NCBI GenBank assembly: GCA_029211145.1
Contig: JARGEQ010000040.1
Span: 95,934 to 159,933, forward strand
Length of the DNA: 64,000 bases
Reading direction: 5' to 3'
From: Marinimicrococcus flavescens
GTDB taxonomy: Bacteria; Pseudomonadota; Alphaproteobacteria; Geminicoccales; Geminicoccaceae
In this document: positions 25,434 to 33,513 of the stretch, in pieces
Position numbering within the stretch: the stretch's first letter is position 1
Layout: each line of letters begins with the position of its first letter
Made by a program: the position numbers and the translations under genes
The notes under the pieces: generated by a model
Databases searched by the model: none
What the model was told of the DNA's origin: nothing
What the model saw: only the letters and a program-made list of their open reading frames with translations

Positions 25434-26675
25434 ATGATCGCAACCTTGCGGCGCGGCCCGCTGCCCGGCCTCGCGGCGCTCAGCCTGACCTATGTGCTGA
25501 GCCAGTTCTTCCGTATCGCGATCGGGGTGGTGGCGCCGGAAATCGCCGCCGACCTGGCGCTCGATCCCGCCCGGCTGGGCATCCTCTCGGCCGCCTGGTT
25601 CGTGGCCTTCGCTGCCGCCCAGATCCCCGTGGGCGTGGCCCTCGACCGGTTCGGGCCGCGCCTCACCATCGCCGTGCTGCTGGCCTTCGGGGCCGCCGGC
25701 TGCGCCGTCTTCGCCATGGCCCAGAGCCTCGCCATGGCGGTGCTGGGCCAGCTTCTCATCGGGCTGGGCTGCGCGCCGATGCTGATGGGCACGCTGGTGG
25801 TCATCGCCCGCTTCTACGAGCCCGCCCGGTTCGCCTCGACGGCGGCCATCGTGATCTCCTTCGGCGGGCTCGGCACGCTTCTGGGCGCCACGCCGCTGGC
25901 GCTGGCCGCCGAGCTGGTGGGCTGGCGCGGCGCCTTTCTCGGCATGGCGGCGGCGATGGCGGCAGCGCTGGCGCTGGTCCTCCTCGCCGTGCGTGACGGC
26001 CCGCCCGGCACCCGCCCGGGCGCTGCCGGGGAAAGCCTGGGCCAGATCCTCAAGGGTGTCGGCCGGGTGATCGCCAACCGCAATCTCTGGCCCCTGCTGC
26101 CCATGGCGTTCTTCGCCTACGCGGTGGTGGTGACGCTGCGCGGCCTGTGGCTCGGGCCCTATCTCGACGAGGTCTTCGGCCTCGATCCGGTGGGCCGCGG
26201 CCAGGTGCTGCTGCTGGTCTCGCTCTCCATGGTGATCGCACCGCTGATCTTCGCCACCCTCGAGCGCCGCCTCGACAGCCGCCGCGGCCCCGCCATGGCG
26301 GGCTGCGCCCTCACCATCGCGGCGCTGGCCGGGCTGGCCCTGGCCCCTGCCGCCTCGTTGGCGCTGGCAGCGGCGCTCGCCGGCGTGGTCGGACTCACCG
26401 GCATGACCTACAGCCTCATCATGGCCCAGGGCCGGCGCTTTTTGGGACCGCAGGAGATCGGCCGCGGCCTCACCCTGCTCAACGGCGTCAACATGGCCGG
26501 TGCCGCCGTGGTACAGATTGCCACCGGCGCCATGGTGGCCGCCTTGCGCGCGCTTGGGCTGGCACCCTCCGAGATCTATGGCTGGCTGTTCGCAGCCCTG
26601 GCGCTGGCCCTGGCCGGCGCGCTTCTCGTCTACCGCCGCAGCCGCGACCTGCGGGTTTCATCACTGGCGGGCTGA
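25434..26675 (+). CDS. MFS transporter
   Basis: This 413-residue protein has about 12 hydrophobic helices, a DRFGPR loop-2 motif after helix 2 and a matching ERRLDSRRGP loop in the second half. It resembles NarK/oxalate- or aromatic-acid-type MFS carriers, but no signature fixes the substrate. The position immediately after paaG/paaH suggests uptake or efflux of an acid metabolised by them. The start ATG at 25434 is 19 bp from the paaH stop. Confidence 0.85.
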   Translation: MIATLRRGPLPGLAALSLTYVLSQFFRIAIGVVAPEIAADLALDPARLGILSAAWFVAFAAAQIPVGVALDRFGPRLTIAVLLAFGAAGCAVFAMAQSLAMAVLGQLLIGLGCAPMLMGTLVVIARFYEPARFASTAAIVISFGGLGTLLGATPLALAAELVGWRGAFLGMAAAMAAALALVLLAVRDGPPGTRPGAAGESLGQILKGVGRVIANRNLWPLLPMAFFAYAVVVTLRGLWLGPYLDEVFGLDPVGRGQVLLLVSLSMVIAPLIFATLERRLDSRRGPAMAGCALTIAALAGLALAPAASLALAAALAGVVGLTGMTYSLIMAQGRRFLGPQEIGRGLTLLNGVNMAGAAVVQIATGAMVAALRALGLAPSEIYGWLFAALALALAGALLVYRRSRDLRVSSLAG

Positions 26676-26712
26676 GACCCGCCGCTCCACCAGCGCAACG
26701 AAGGGAGGCCCC

Positions 26713-27486
26713 ATGGCCACGCTCCGCATACCGGACCTCGAGGGCAAGGTTCTTCTCGTCACGGGCGCCTCGACCGGCATCGGCGCCGCGGCGGCCCGGG
26801 CGCTCGGCGCCCAGGGGGCTCGCGTGGCCGTGCACTACAAGAGCAGCCGCGAGGCGGCCGAGGCGGTCGCCGCCGACATCGCCGCCAGCGGCGGCGAGGC
26901 ATGGACAGTAGCCGGCGACGTCGCCGATGCGCGCACCGTCGAGAGCATCGTGGCGCGGACCGGCGAGCATTTCGGCCGCATCGACGGGCTCGTCAACAAT
27001 GCCGGCGCCATCGTCCGCCGCAGCCCGCTGGCCGAGCTTCCCGACGCCCTCTACGACGAGGTGATGGACCTCAATGTCCGTTCGGTGGTGACCGCCTGCC
27101 GCGCCGCCGTGCCCTGGCTGCGCCGCCAGGGCGGCGTGATCGTCAACACCACCTCCGTGGCCGCCCGCAACGGCGGCAGCACCGGCACCGGCTTCTACGC
27201 CGGCACCAAGGCCTTCGTCAGCAACCTCACCCGGGCCCTGGCCAAAGAGCTGGTAGCCGAGCGCATCCGCGTCAACGCCGTGGCCCCGGGCGTGATCGCC
27301 ACCCCGCTCCACGACCGCTCCACGAGCCCCGAGCAGATGGCCTCCCTGGCGGCCACCATCCCCATGGGCCGGATCGGCACGCCCGAGGACTGCGCGGGCG
27401 CGTTTCTCTACCTCTGCTCGGACATGCTCAGCGGCTATGTGACCGGGCAGATCCTGGAGGTGAACGGGGGGCAGCTGATGCCGTGA
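26713..27486 (+). CDS. SDR family oxidoreductase
   Basis: This is a 257-residue classical short-chain dehydrogenase. The cofactor motif is VTGASTGIGAAAARAL (TGxxxGIG), then NNAGA. The catalytic Ser lies in VNTTSVAARNGG, and FYAGTKAFVSNLTRALA holds Tyr-x3-Lys. The ending YVTGQILEVNGGQLMP is typical of FabG-like enzymes. Substrate is unknown. It is the last gene of the paaG-paaH-MFS-SDR run, 37 bp after the MFS gene, with a good GGGAGG ribosome site. Confidence 0.9.
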   Translation: MATLRIPDLEGKVLLVTGASTGIGAAAARALGAQGARVAVHYKSSREAAEAVAADIAASGGEAWTVAGDVADARTVESIVARTGEHFGRIDGLVNNAGAIVRRSPLAELPDALYDEVMDLNVRSVVTACRAAVPWLRRQGGVIVNTTSVAARNGGSTGTGFYAGTKAFVSNLTRALAKELVAERIRVNAVAPGVIATPLHDRSTSPEQMASLAATIPMGRIGTPEDCAGAFLYLCSDMLSGYVTGQILEVNGGQLMP

Positions 27487-27540
27487 AGGGAGGCGCCCGG
27501 GCGGGCGCTGCCGGATCGGCGGGCCCTGTGAGGAGGGAGC

Positions 27541-27587
27541 CGTGCAAGACGCTGCGCGCGGCTTCGCTTTTCTCTTTTGCTTATCGG
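27541..27587 (+). repeat. Dispersed intergenic repeat, copy G
   Basis: It reads GTGCAAGACGCTGCGCGCGG, then CTTCGCTTTTCTCTTTTGC. It is the plus-strand member of a close inverted pair with copy H, placed just after the SDR gene. Confidence 0.65.
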
Positions 27588-27631
27588 TTACGGCCGGCTC
27601 CTCTGTTTCTCCCGGGCACCTCGAAGACCCG

Positions 27632-27674
27632 CAAAGGAAGAAAACCCGGCCGCGCGCAGCGCCTTGCGCGGCAC
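27632..27674 (-). repeat. Dispersed intergenic repeat, copy H (inverted)
   Basis: The reverse complement reads GCCGCGCAAGGCGCTGCGCG, then CGGCCGGGTTTTCTTCC: a perfect GCCGCGC/GCGCGGC stem with a T-rich tail. It faces copy G across about 45 bp and lies between two convergent genes, so the pair could terminate both transcripts. Confidence 0.65.
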
Positions 27675-27697
27675 CACACCACGATCCCGCACCGCCC

Positions 27698-28081
27698 TCA
27701 GGCAGGCTGGCTCGGCGGGCCGCGGTGGCGCGTCACGACGAGCAGGAAGAGCGCCGTCGAGAGCACGGTGGCCAGCGAGCCTGCCACGGCGACTCCCTGG
27801 GTGAGGCCGGCGATGGCAAGGGCGATGCCGGGGACCAGCAGCCACAGGCCGAGCGTCGCCGCGGCGAAATGCAACCTGGCGAGCCCGCTGCCGGCCGCGG
27901 CCGGGACGTTGTGGTAGTAGAGACCGAAGATCGCCATCATCGCCCCGCCCACCAGGTTCAGGTGGCCGTGGGCCGGTGACATCGAATGGTCGTGGCTGGC
28001 CGACATCACGATGCCGAACAGCATGCCGGCGAGCAGGTAGACCGCTGCAGACAGGACGAACCAGAGGGCAATGCCGCGCAT
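27698..28081 (-). CDS. Four-helix membrane protein with His-rich loop (heme-copper oxidase subunit I-like)
   Basis: This 127-residue inner-membrane protein has four predicted helices. The first loop and second helix carry SASHDHSMSPAHGHLNLVGG, and YYHNVPA and RLHFAA follow. The HGHLNL motif and spacing recall the start of NorB/cbb3-type oxidase subunit I and small proteins annotated as such in proteobacteria. It is far too short for a catalytic oxidase, so a metal- or heme-binding accessory role is only a guess. It is leftward, convergent with the SDR. Confidence 0.75.
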   Translation of the reverse strand: MRGIALWFVLSAAVYLLAGMLFGIVMSASHDHSMSPAHGHLNLVGGAMMAIFGLYYHNVPAAAGSGLARLHFAAATLGLWLLVPGIALAIAGLTQGVAVAGSLATVLSTALFLLVVTRHRGPPSQPA

Positions 28082-28098
28082 GGCCTGTCTCCGCCGCC

Positions 28099-28293
28099 TC
28101 AGTGGGGACCGTTCCGCCCGGTGGGCAGGGTGGCCATGCCGTGCCGGGCGCCGAAATCTGTGAACGGCGCGGGACCGGACGGCAGGCTCTCCGCGAAGGA
28201 GATCATGCGGGCCGGCGCGAGACCGCCTGGCTCACGAAAGCAGGGCGGCGGACTGTGACCCAGCAGGTTCAGGATCGAGATGCGATCGTTCAC
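28099..28293 (-). CDS. Possible small protein (64 aa)
   Basis: The frame starts at GTG after a GGGGAGAG purine stretch (MNDRISILNLLGHSPPP). It contains no recognised motif. It precedes the membrane protein by 17 bp on the same strand, which fits an operon, but coding appearance is weak. Confidence 0.25.
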   Translation of the reverse strand: MNDRISILNLLGHSPPPCFREPGGLAPARMISFAESLPSGPAPFTDFGARHGMATLPTGRNGPH

Positions 28294-28380
28294 CGGCTCT
28301 CCCCGTCGGTCCCGCGGTCGAGTTCCGCGGCGTTGCTGATCTGGTCGTTCTTCCTCTTATGAGACGGCCTTCTTGCGAGA

Positions 28381-28779
28381 TCAATCGTGAGTAGCGGTGC
28401 GGATGCCCCCCGACACCTGGCCGTGAAAAGACGTCAGGTCAGGCCCGGGCCGCAGCGACGTGTCCCTCCAGCCGTCGCTCCGCGCCCCCAGCGCTTGCGC
28501 CAGAGCCAGCATGTCCTCGGGCACGGGCTCGTCGAGAACGGCGTCGAACTGCCGGTGCAAGGCGGCGGCGACGCGCTCTTGCTCCGGGGCGGCGAAAGCG
28601 GGCGCCGGGGTTGTTGCCGCGCGCAACGAGCGGCGATCCGGCTGCTCCCCGGCATGGCGCTGCAGCATCGGGACAAGGCCGGCAAGGCGGCGCAGGACCA
28701 GGCGCACCCGGCTTTGCCGCGTCGCCGGCGACGACCAGGGCGGCGCCGGCGTTCCTGCCAGACGCGGATTCGCCATCAT
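28381..28779 (-). CDS. Uncharacterised protein with NepR-like helix
   Basis: This frame of about 132 codons begins MMANPRLAG. Its only recognisable feature is HRQFDAVLDEPVPEDMLALA (about residues 75-95), similar to the LRALYDEVLxEPVPDRFLDLL helix of NepR-type anti-sigma factors and to the start of some membrane-free anti-sigma proteins. No ECF sigma or PhyR gene is adjacent. The N-terminal part is low-complexity Arg/Ala/Pro and may be non-coding, so the true start may lie further in. Confidence 0.35.
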   Translation of the reverse strand: MMANPRLAGTPAPPWSSPATRQSRVRLVLRRLAGLVPMLQRHAGEQPDRRSLRAATTPAPAFAAPEQERVAAALHRQFDAVLDEPVPEDMLALAQALGARSDGWRDTSLRPGPDLTSFHGQVSGGIRTATHD

Positions 28780-29152
28780 GGCGGCCCGGCCTCGTGCGTC
28801 GCGGGCAAAGCCCAGCGCCGCCATGCGCCTCCCACCGCCGCCGGAAGAGCGCTGCAGCCGGCCGCTGCGCCTTCGCGGCCCGACCTGGCACTGCAACCAC
28901 AGCCACAAGCTGAACCACGCATGGCGCTACTCTTGCGATCCGACCTTGCGCCGGTAGAGCGGTTATTGCGGGAGCGGTCTGTGATGAGGATCACAGGCGG
29001 CAGCACAGTGAAGGCCCGGCCTCCGCTGCCCGGGCCCGCGCGGCCGCGCCGAGGCCCATGCCGGCCCGGCGGCCTTGTCATCTGCTGTGCCGGAGCCATC
29101 GCGGTGAGCGAGGAGAAAATCGGACCGGGGCGTCCGGCCCGCTGCCAAATAC
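28780..29152. other. Intergenic region upstream of the NepR-like frame
   Basis: No gene is recognised here. It lies between the tRNA-Leu 3' end and the leftward NepR-like frame and presumably holds the latter's promoter. Some open frames exist on both strands but lack family motifs. Confidence 0.35.
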
Positions 29153-29239
29153 TGGTGCCCGCTGCCGGACTCGAACCGGCACGGCCTTGCGGCCGACGGA
29201 TTTTAAGTCCGTTGCGTCTACCTGTTCCGCCAAGCGGGC
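29153..29239 (-). tRNA. tRNA-Leu (anticodon TAA)
   Basis: The minus strand gives an 87-nt class II tRNA. The acceptor arms GCCCGCT and AGCGGGC pair fully, followed by A and an encoded CCA. The D-loop region is GGCGGAACAGGTAGACGC. The anticodon stem-loop CGGACTTAAAATCCG carries TAA. A long variable arm follows (TCGGCCGCAAGGCCGT), then GCCGGTTCGAGTCCGGC as the T-arm. It reads UUA, a rare codon in this GC-rich genome. The tRNA is intact, with no integrase or att duplication beside it. Confidence 0.95.
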
Positions 29240-29311
29240 CCCATGCGAGGACCTATCGCCGCCGGCGCCGGCTGTCCACTCCCGCGGCGGGAGCCGACCG
29301 CCGCCGCCGGC

Positions 29312-30067
29312 TCACGCGAGCATCTGCTCGTCGGTCTCGAAGCCGCGGCTGCGGGTCTCCTCGAGGAGCGCGCTGGTGGCGGACGCGATGGCCGCCTCGT
29401 CGGTCGAGCGGAAGACGATGCTGGTGCCGGGCGTGCCCATCCGCATGAAGGGATAGCTGCCGATGTCGACGCCGGGATGGTCCTTCTGGATGGCGCCCAG
29501 CGCCGTCGCGATCTCACCCTCGCCGCAATAGCAGACGACGGTCTTCGAGCGCAGCGGCGCGCCGCCTTTGAGCCTGTGGCGCAGGAGCTCGAACATCGCC
29601 TGCATGATCCTCGGCACGCCCGGCAGGACGTAGACGTTCTCGACGCGAAAGCCCGGCGCCACGCTCACCGGGTTGTCGATGAGCTCGGCCCCCACCGGCA
29701 TGTCGGCCATCTTCATGCGCGCCTCGTTGACCTTCTCGGGCGGATAGAAGGCCAGGAGGCGGCGCTCGGCCTCCTTGTTGCGCTCCATCGGCCGGCCGAC
29801 TGCCGCTGCCACGCAGGCGGAGGTGATGTCGTCGTGGGTCGGACCGATGCCGCCTGTCGTGAAGACATAGGTGCAGCGGGCGCGCAGCGCATTGACGGCC
29901 TCGACGATCGACGCTTCCTCGTCGGCCACCACCCGGGCCTCCACCAGCCGGATGCCGAGAGCGCCCAGAGCCTGTCCCAGATAGGACATGTTGGCGTCGG
30001 CGGTGCGGCCCGAGAGGATCTCGTTCCCGACGACGACAAGGCCGGCGGTGGGGTTCGTCTCGCTCAT
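29312..30067 (-). CDS. CinA-like competence/damage-inducible protein A domain (MoaB/MogA fold)
   Basis: This 251-residue protein starts MSETNPTAGLVVVGNEILSG. VGNEILSGRTADAN and TGGIGPTHDDIT are the molybdopterin-binding-fold signatures of the COG1058 domain, and LPGVPRIMQAMFE follows. It lacks the C-terminal nicotinamide-nucleotide deamidase (PncC) half of full CinA, as in many alphaproteobacterial paralogues. COG1058 domains can act as ADP-ribose pyrophosphatases, so NAD-metabolite clean-up is the likely role. It is divergent from sfsA, with about 50 bp between. Confidence 0.88.
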   Translation of the reverse strand: MSETNPTAGLVVVGNEILSGRTADANMSYLGQALGALGIRLVEARVVADEEASIVEAVNALRARCTYVFTTGGIGPTHDDITSACVAAAVGRPMERNKEAERRLLAFYPPEKVNEARMKMADMPVGAELIDNPVSVAPGFRVENVYVLPGVPRIMQAMFELLRHRLKGGAPLRSKTVVCYCGEGEIATALGAIQKDHPGVDIGSYPFMRMGTPGTSIVFRSTDEAAIASATSALLEETRSRGFETDEQMLA

Positions 30068-30119
30068 GCTCTGCCCGCCCCCGGGGGCGGCCCCTTCTTG
30101 TTTCCCCTGGAGCCAGGAC

Positions 30120-30809
30120 TTGCTGCTTCCCTCGCCTCTCTACCCCGGCACGCTGCTGCGGCGCTACAAGCGGTTTCTGGCCGACGTGCTGCTCGACGAC
30201 GGGCAGGAGGTCACCGCCCACTGCGCCGATCCGGGCCGCATGCCGACCCTTTCCCTGCCGGGCAGGCGGGTCTGGCTGTCGCGCTCGCACAAGCCCGGCC
30301 GCAAGCTGCCCTTCGGCCTCGAGCTGGCCCAGGAGGGCGGGGCGCTGGTCGGCATCAACAGCGGCAACCCCAACCGGATCGCCAGCCGGGCCATCGCGGC
30401 GGGCCTCATCCCCGCCTTCGCCGGCTGGCGGGTGCTGGCCCGCGAGCCTCGGGTGGCAGACGGCACGCGGCTCGATTTCCTGCTGGGCGACAGCGCGGAC
30501 GGGCGGATGCTGGTCGAGGTCAAGGGTGTCACCTGGCGGCGCGAGGGCGTCGCGGTGTTCCCCGACGCGCCCACCGAGCGGGGCCAGCGTCATCTGGCGC
30601 ATCTGGCGCGGCTCGCCGGCCAGGGCACGCCTACTGCCATGCTGTTCATCGCCCAGCGGCAGGACGTGAGCCGCTTCGCGGTCGCTGCCGATGTCGATCC
30701 GGGCTATGCCAGGGCGCTGGAACAGGCCCGGGCGGCGGGCGTGCTGGTCGAGGCATGGCGCTGCCGGGTCAACTTCAGCGAGATAACAATGGATTCTTCA
30801 CTCTTGTGA
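30120..30809 (+). CDS. sfsA: Sugar fermentation stimulation protein SfsA
   Basis: This 229-residue DNA-binding/nuclease-fold family protein has RRYKRFLADVLLDDG and AHCADPGRMPTL at the N-terminus. GINSGNPNRIA and LVEVKGVTWRREGVAVFPDA (restriction-endonuclease-like E-x-K) are followed by PTERGQRHL. E. coli SfsA was found by its effect on maltose genes; its biochemical role is uncertain. I chose the TTG at 30120, behind a GGAG, because the family N-terminus (LLLPSPLYPGTLLRRYKRF) begins there. The frame runs open further upstream. It is followed by map 10 bp later. Confidence 0.88.
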   Translation: MLLPSPLYPGTLLRRYKRFLADVLLDDGQEVTAHCADPGRMPTLSLPGRRVWLSRSHKPGRKLPFGLELAQEGGALVGINSGNPNRIASRAIAAGLIPAFAGWRVLAREPRVADGTRLDFLLGDSADGRMLVEVKGVTWRREGVAVFPDAPTERGQRHLAHLARLAGQGTPTAMLFIAQRQDVSRFAVAADVDPGYARALEQARAAGVLVEAWRCRVNFSEITMDSSLL

Positions 30810-30819
30810 GTTTATATCG

Positions 30820-31626
30820 ATGACCATGAGGGGACGCGCGAAAAGCCGGCCGCAGGTGCCGCTTTTGGGTCGAGACGGCCTCGCCGCGATGCGTCGCGCC
30901 GGGCGCCTGGCGGCGGCCACGCTCGACATGATCGGTGCGGAGGTGGCAACCGGCGTCGCGACCGACCGGCTCGACACGCTGTGCCACGACTTCATCCGTG
31001 ATCACGGCGCCCGCCCTGCCCCGCTCGGCTACCAGGGCTATCCGCGCGCCACCTGCATCTCGGTAGGCGAGGTGGTCTGCCACGGCATTCCCGGGCCGCG
31101 CCGGCTCGCCGAGGGCGACATCGTCAATATCGACGTCACCGTGGTCCTCGACGGCTGGTACGGCGACACCAGCCGGATGTACTGGGTCGGCGCGGCGAGC
31201 GAGGCGGCGCGCCGCCTCTGCCAGGTGACCTTCGAGGCGCTGTGGCGGGGCATCCGGGCCGTCCGGCCGGGGGCGACGCTCGGCGATCTCGGACACGCCG
31301 TGCAGGTCCATGCCGAGGCCCATGGCTGCAGCGTGGTGCGCGACTATTGCGGCCACGGGATCGGCCGCCGCTTCCATCAGCCGCCCACCGTCCTGCATCA
31401 CGGCAAACCCGGCCGCGGCATGAGCCTGGAGCCCGGCATGAGCTTCACCATCGAGCCGATGCTCAATCTCGGCGGCCACGAGGTCGACGTGCTGGAGGAT
31501 GGCTGGACCGTGGTAACGAAGGACGCGTCCCTGTCCGCCCAGTTCGAGCATACCGTCGTCGTCACCGAGACGGGCGTGGAGGTCATGACCCTCTCCCCCG
31601 AAGGCCAGCACCACCCGCCTTGGTGA
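30820..31626 (+). CDS. map: Methionine aminopeptidase type I
   Basis: This 268-residue enzyme removes the initiator Met. The di-metal site residues are visible: VNIDVTV (Asp), GDTSRMYW (Asp), GHGIGRRFH (His), FTIEPML (Glu) and AQFEHTVVV (Glu). CHGIP supplies the substrate-binding His. It carries about 15 extra basic residues before the usual start, typical in alphaproteobacteria. Its TGA overlaps the GTG start of radC, so the two are translationally coupled. Another map paralogue elsewhere cannot be excluded. Confidence 0.94.
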   Translation: MTMRGRAKSRPQVPLLGRDGLAAMRRAGRLAAATLDMIGAEVATGVATDRLDTLCHDFIRDHGARPAPLGYQGYPRATCISVGEVVCHGIPGPRRLAEGDIVNIDVTVVLDGWYGDTSRMYWVGAASEAARRLCQVTFEALWRGIRAVRPGATLGDLGHAVQVHAEAHGCSVVRDYCGHGIGRRFHQPPTVLHHGKPGRGMSLEPGMSFTIEPMLNLGGHEVDVLEDGWTVVTKDASLSAQFEHTVVVTETGVEVMTLSPEGQHHPPW

Positions 31627-32621
31627 GCGCTGCGGGAGGGGTCCCGGAACGCATCGTCGAGGCAGGGCTGGAGGTGACCGCGGAAGCGGGGCCGGACGGG
31701 CCGCGCCTCTTGATCACGGGCGAGACCTTCCGCTGGAAGGAGCAGATCAAGCGGGCCGGCGGGCGTTGGGACGCTGCGGGCCAGCGCTGGGTGCTTTCCT
31801 CGGCCGGCCAGCTTGCCGTGCTGGCGGCCGCCCTCGACGCGCCTCCGGGGCTGGCCGAGGCGCCGCAGGCCTACACGGCGCAAGGTGGCACAAAGCATTA
31901 TCACGGCCATCGCGAGCGGCTGCGCCAGCGTTTCCTCGAGGCCCTGCCGGCGGCGCCGGAAAGCCTGCCCGACTACGAGCTGCTCGAGCTCTTACTGTTC
32001 TTCTCCGTCTACCGCCGCGACACCAAGCCCGCCGCCAAGGAGCTCTTGTCGATCTTCGGCTCGCTCGGCGGGGTTCTGGCGGCCGAGCCCGCGCGCTATG
32101 GCGAGAGCGCGGAGCTCGTCCGACCGCATAGCACGGACGAGGAACGGCGCGCTTCCTACGCTCAGGACCTGCGCTTTACCCAGATTCTCCTCAAGGCCAT
32201 CCAGGAGGTCGCGGTGCGGCTGGCGCGCGAGGAGATCAAGGAGCGGCCGGTGATCGGCTCGTGGTCGGCGCTGATCGACTATCTGCACACCGTGCTGGCG
32301 CACGCGCCCTCGGAGCAGTTCCGCATTCTCTTTCTCGACCGCAAGAACATCCTGATCCGCGACGAGGTGCAAAGCCGCGGCACGGTCGACCACACCCCGC
32401 TCTACCCCCGCGAGGTGGTCAAGCGGGCGCTCGAGCTCTCGGCCTCGGCCATCATCATGGTGCACAACCACCCCTCGGGCGATCCCACGCCCTCGCAGGC
32501 GGACATCGACATGACCCGGCAGGTGGTGCAGGCGCTGGCCCCGGTGAACGTCACCGTCCACGACCATGTGGTGATGGGCAAGAACCGTCACGTGAGCTTC
32601 AGGAGCCAGGGGCTGTTTTGA
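31623..32621 (+). CDS. radC: RadC-family JAMM protein with extra N-terminal domain
   Basis: This is a 332-residue protein; ordinary RadC is about 220. The C-terminal MPN/JAMM domain holds [16 protein letters not shown], giving His281, His283 and Asp294 as metal ligands, with the upstream Glu in IRDEVQSRG. The helix-hairpin-helix part ([20 protein letters not shown]) is normal. Residues 1-75 add a small domain with [20 protein letters not shown] and [10 protein letters not shown], like the GGRWD-x-W modules (DUF5710-type) seen in some phage and mobile-element proteins. RadC's role is still unclear and an original repair function was withdrawn. The start is GTG 31623, overlapping the map stop. 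Confidence 0.9.
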   Translation: MSAAGGVPERIVEAGLEVTAEAGPDGPRLLITGETFRWKEQIKRAGGRWDAAGQRWVLSSAGQLAVLAAALDAPPGLAEAPQAYTAQGGTKHYHGHRERLRQRFLEALPAAPESLPDYELLELLLFFSVYRRDTKPAAKELLSIFGSLGGVLAAEPARYGESAELVRPHSTDEERRASYAQDLRFTQILLKAIQEVAVRLAREEIKERPVIGSWSALIDYLHTVLAHAPSEQFRILFLDRKNILIRDEVQSRGTVDHTPLYPREVVKRALELSASAIIMVHNHPSGDPTPSQADIDMTRQVVQALAPVNVTVHDHVVMGKNRHVSFRSQGLF

Positions 32622-32745
32622 ACGGTGGCGGAGCCGCGAGCGCCTTGCCGTCACGATGGAGCCGGTATACCCGTCCCGTGGGCGTCCTCCCCACGCGGGT
32701 TCCGCGGTCGGGTGGCGGTCCCCTCGCATCCCCGGAGGTCGCAGC

Positions 32746-33513
32746 ATGGCGCGCCTGCGCACAATCCCCCCGCCCCCCGGAGCCTTGCAGGCTCCTGCCG
32801 GCGAGAAAGCCCCGACCACGCCCCGTCTCCGCGCGCGCCGCAGCGCCGGCGCGAGAGCCGCAACCGCATCGGCACCGCTTGCGGCAGCCCTGATCGCGGC
32901 ATGTCTGTGCGTTGTCGCGGCACCGCCCGCGCGAGCCCATCCGCACGGCTGGATCGATGTCACTGTCAGCGTTCTGTTCGACCGGTCCGGCAAGGCTTGC
33001 GGCCTTCGCCAGCACTGGCTGTTCGACGAGTTCTACTCGACCTTTGCCACGGAAGGTCTGGCCCCGTCGGGTGAGGAGCAGGCCCTGCAGGATGGAATCG
33101 ACGCGCTGATGCGGGAGAACATGACCAATCTGGCGGAATTCGGCTACTTCACCAGGGTAGTTCGCGCGGGCGCGGACGTGACCTTCGGTCCGGTCGCCGA
33201 GATGGCCGCGAGCATGCACGGCCAGCGCCTCGGCATGAGCTTCGTTCTTCCCTTCAGCGCGCCCCTCGACCTTGCTGCGGCTCCGCTGACCTACGCGATC
33301 TTCGACCCCACCTACTATATCGAGATGCTCCACGCCGAGACGAAAGGGGCGATCAGCCTCGAGGACGCGCCGCCCGGCTGCACCTTCGCCATGGAGACAC
33401 CGAACCCCGATGCCGATTGGGTTGCGCTCGCCAGCTCGCTCGACCGGAACCAGTCGGCGGGCGACGGGCTGGGCGCCGTCTTTGCCGAGAAGGTGACGGT
33501 GGCATGCGAGTGA
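32746..33513 (+). CDS. DUF1007 periplasmic protein
   Basis: This 255-residue protein has a signal-anchor-like stretch (ATASAPLAAALIAACLCVVA) ending at PARAHPHGWIDV. HPHGWID is the DUF1007 hallmark, and the His residues next to the cleavage site are plausible metal ligands. LRQHWLFDEFYSTF and AIFDPTYYIEM are also family-typical. DUF1007 genes nearly always precede NicO/RcnA-type transporters, as here, where the coding regions overlap by 10 bp. A periplasmic metal-binding partner is likely; which metal is unknown. The ATG at 32746 follows a GGAGGT. Confidence 0.87.
   Translation: MARLRTIPPPPGALQAPAGEKAPTTPRLRARRSAGARAATASAPLAAALIAACLCVVAAPPARAHPHGWIDVTVSVLFDRSGKACGLRQHWLFDEFYSTFATEGLAPSGEEQALQDGIDALMRENMTNLAEFGYFTRVVRAGADVTFGPVAEMAASMHGQRLGMSFVLPFSAPLDLAAAPLTYAIFDPTYYIEMLHAETKGAISLEDAPPGCTFAMETPNPDADWVALASSLDRNQSAGDGLGAVFAEKVTVACE

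Noticed and set aside
29153..29239. tRNA-Leu as an integration site for a genomic island
   Set aside because: No integrase, no duplicated tRNA 3' end and no compositional shift next to it.
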